Shown piece by piece: positions 63,001 to 64,000 of a stretch of DNA of 64,000 bases. The stretch is from assembly GCA_046350055.1 (NCBI GenBank), contig JAXMBC010000001.1, positions 5,084,001 to 5,148,000 on the forward strand. Direction: 5' to 3'. The notes beneath the pieces were generated by a model. The model had not been told where the DNA came from. It did not search any database and saw nothing but the letters and a program-made list of their open reading frames with translations. This DNA comes from JAEUIE01 sp046350055 (GTDB lineage: Bacteria > Planctomycetota > Planctomycetia > Gemmatales > HRBIN36). Each line of letters begins with the position of its first letter. Positions within the stretch are counted from its first letter, which is position 1. The translations under genes were made by a program, and so were the position numbers.

Positions 63001-64000
63001 CGCAAGGTATAGTCACGAGCGATGGAATTTCCTGCATCGTCAATTGTCAGATCAACATAGCTGGTAGAAAAGATGTTAACAGTGTTGCGTATCTGACTGG
63101 AGCCGAGTGGCCCGCCTACATTCACCACCCGTGGCCAAGCTAGCTCAACGGGATTATTGAGAGCCTGAATATTCACCGTTCCCACGCTCTCCACACGATA
63201 CAGTGCATTTGCTGCCTGTGTCACAGTCAGTTTCGAAGTGTCATTGCCTGTCACCTGCAGTCTTTCAAGTGCACCATCGGGGTTGTACGCAATGACTCTA
63301 TTCCCGACAGTCATCGTCGTATTTGTCAGGGTCGCGTTTTTACCATTCATGGTGATGACTACGCTATCTGTACCGGCGCCAGCATTGATGGTGACATTGG
63401 CGCTACGCTGCCCTTCAATGCGAAAAGAATCATCCCCGCCATCCCCCAGCACCGTAACGCTGAGACGCCCGGTATCGTTCACCTGAAAGATGTCGCTACC
63501 ACCGCGACCATGCACCCACACTTCATTTATCCCTTGCATGGTGCGATGCATGGTGCCGGCTCCGGCGATGCTGACCACGATTTCGCTGCCGTCTCCTGAC
63601 TGGCCGATGTTGATAACATCATCGCCCTGGCCACCGTAAACATGCATCCTGCCATTGATGTCGAGTACATATCCAAGTCCTGCTCCATACAGCGACTGAA
63701 TGCCTGCGATGTCGTCCGAGGAGAGGTATGACGTTCCCAGTCCGTTGTAACTCCACAATCGGGGAATGGTGCCACCGCCAATGACCGCATTCATGATGTC
63801 CGCGGAACTCGGTGGAAAATTGCCATTGGCATCAACATCTCCCGTGGTATGCAGCATCCCCAGACCATGCCCCAATTCATGTACGCCGATTTCCAGAATC
63901 TGGTTGATGGGATGGCTCTCACCTGAATCAAAGTGGATATCACCATCTTCCCCATCGCCGCCTGGAAAATCAGCGACATGCCCCAACTGGTTGCCATTCG
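60009..64000 (-). CDS. Matrixin-like metalloprotease with RTX-type repeats and LamG domain (5' partial)
   Basis: The frame is open to the right window edge, so the N-terminus is missing. The TTG at 63986 is not a true start, as coding residues continue before it. The visible 1330 residues begin with an M10/matrixin catalytic end: LGHVADFPGGDGEDGDIHFD, the zinc motif HELGHGLGMLH (codons 63881-63849) and a Met-turn-like ADIMNA. A long array of RTX-like or beta-solenoid repeats follows (GGQGDDVINIG, AGTGNDYLNIRS). A LamG domain (SLSVSVWVSMDTLDHYKYLL...GRMDEVSIFNRALTTTEVQAL) lies near residues 1015-1180. Final RTX units (GGSGNDILVGNGG, VGNEGDDLLIAG) end in DADLFFCLLASDIND. It is probably secreted and calcium-dependent. 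Confidence 0.9.
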   Translation of the reverse strand, partial: NGNQLGHVADFPGGDGEDGDIHFDSGESHPINQILEIGVHELGHGLGMLHTTGDVDANGNFPPSSADIMNAVIGGGTIPRLWSYNGLGTSYLSSDDIAGIQSLYGAGLGYVLDINGRMHVYGGQGDDVINIGQSGDGSEIVVSIAGAGTMHRTMQGINEVWVHGRGGSDIFQVNDTGRLSVTVLGDGGDDSFRIEGQRSANVTINAGAGTDSVVITMNGKNATLTNTTMTVGNRVIAYNPDGALERLQVTGNDTSKLTVTQAANALYRVESVGTVNIQALNNPVELAWPRVVNVGGPLGSSQIRNTVNIFSTSYVDLTIDDAGNSIARDYTLRRNLLTGLPGAVAWNSNVIFTKFQINGGSGGNQFLVQSTPNTPVTLNTGNGSDRVFVQTTAASLNINGQNGNDAVDIGKTGDVRSITGQVTISNVRGYTGVIVDASADTTQRTVILYKDKKNYNLSGLTPSGDIVMVGTDVNSLQVSAGSGGNTFRIHDTPGDAPGVTTTIALGTGSDSVRVNGTSGDLILNTQTGQNNITVGSETTGMNKIQGVVSVIGQGIVDNLTIDDRASKASDTYTHTITTNSYGRSAAAPVFFTNIWAFQLQEGKATDTTNIQGNPTAPYFFGFNLYAGAGNDIVNIGNSANQLVGLSRLLVDGQAGSDTINMQDQGRTTPDAYRMGFEFGAATSPYISSEQMTLQYSGTEKLLFLGGSGGNTVRVEDLAGSLMLTPGSGNDLIEVGNTSNMLTSIASLRILDTGGDDQLILHDDGTVTNRHYEISGSDDGQGAVKSRASRFIGPIRFDQNVLFDGMESITLNAGTGNDYLNIRSTPGGVVHGLQVNAGPGGDSITLGTGYAVDANGRPVANSLSALWSPVTVEGQDGIDTIQFDDQDTGAGQTFLVSTGLVRRTGIAPVQYGSLEELSIRGGLGDDVFRVIPGTGPAQSLDGGLGNNSLDYSGTDVDPGSIPGGISRYLAENNFQDVYGINPGTPQNGVTFGTGRNGQAFQFDGLDDYVDLGTDPSFNVQGSLSVSVWVSMDTLDHYKYLLADFDPSGGYSQGSLGILDDRTLFWFQSTDEMSSMSTGSTTLEDGQWYHLAAVRDDIAKTITLYVNGVVDGTMSYTGTPLPLQGSKLIGTSLPALFPGDFFQGRMDEVSIFNRALTTTEVQALAGSGGWGGTSEDVEVNLVVGTATGFSRGIRNINNVTGGSGNDILVGNGGNILNGSRGRDLLIAGRLASTLVGNEGDDLLIAGTTNYDTNASALRAIRAEWGREASNSERVSNLTTSNGVNVPKLTSATVRTNGGGNILLGGNDADLFFCLLASDINDREANESLVSL

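Overview
This window looks like a chromosomal segment of a planctomycete, most likely from the Gemmatales/Gemmataceae. That is an inference from gene content: a DUF1501 plus cytochrome/DUF1549/DUF1553 (PSD1) pair, two very large membrane Ser/Thr kinases with TPR or WD40-like sensor regions, an ECF sigma factor beside one of them, an arylsulfatase, PEP-CTERM-anchored secreted proteins, and a planctomycete-type N-terminal export motif on an RTX-like protein. I saw no rRNA, tRNA, CRISPR array, phage or insertion sequence. Base composition is moderate overall. The alpha-2-macroglobulin gene and most of the second porin are clearly richer in G/C-ending codons.

Layout. 0-9.1 kb: an alpha/beta-hydrolase gene broken by one in-frame stop, a methyltransferase, a divergent thioredoxin, then a minus-strand set (Gfo/Idh/MocA oxidoreductase, sialidase-like protein, PSD1 cytochrome protein, DUF1501) typical of planctomycete secreted catabolism. 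9.4-12.9 kb: Nudix hydrolase, PEP-CTERM subtilase, a small hypothetical gene and a GIY-YIG-like protein. 13.2-25.1 kb (plus strand): tyrosine-phosphatase/arsenate-reductase-like protein, integral membrane proteins, HdeD-like protein, a decayed M66-like fragment, DUF2252 protein, two outer-membrane porins and a ThrE-type Thr/Ser exporter. 25.2-33.5 kb (minus strand): a fermentation block of MFS transporter, phosphate acyltransferase, acetate kinase, pyruvate formate-lyase and its activase, then a Tat-signalled L-serine dehydratase.

34-40 kb: a 2021-residue alpha-2-macroglobulin. 40.3-52.7 kb (minus strand): small lipoprotein, TPR kinase, arylsulfatase, WD40-like kinase and ECF sigma factor. 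52.8-64 kb: three large extracellular repeat proteins, namely an RTX-like protein, a PEP-CTERM autotransporter-repeat protein, and a matrixin-like metalloprotease that runs off the right edge.

The most coherent unit is the serine/pyruvate block. Serine dehydratase makes pyruvate, PFL makes acetyl-CoA and formate, and phosphate acyltransferase plus acetate kinase make acetate and ATP. A Thr/Ser exporter and two porins converge on it. Two separate transcription starts in this block (upstream of the serine dehydratase and of the MFS gene) carry the same 18-bp palindrome, ACTGTTA(T/G)TTTTACCAGT, identical at 17 of 18 positions. Its 5-N4-5 core resembles a CRP/FNR-family operator, which suggests one regulator controls the whole pathway. 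A second shared motif (TGAGGG-N14-TTCCGCA) precedes the two plus-strand extracellular protein genes beside the ECF sigma factor.
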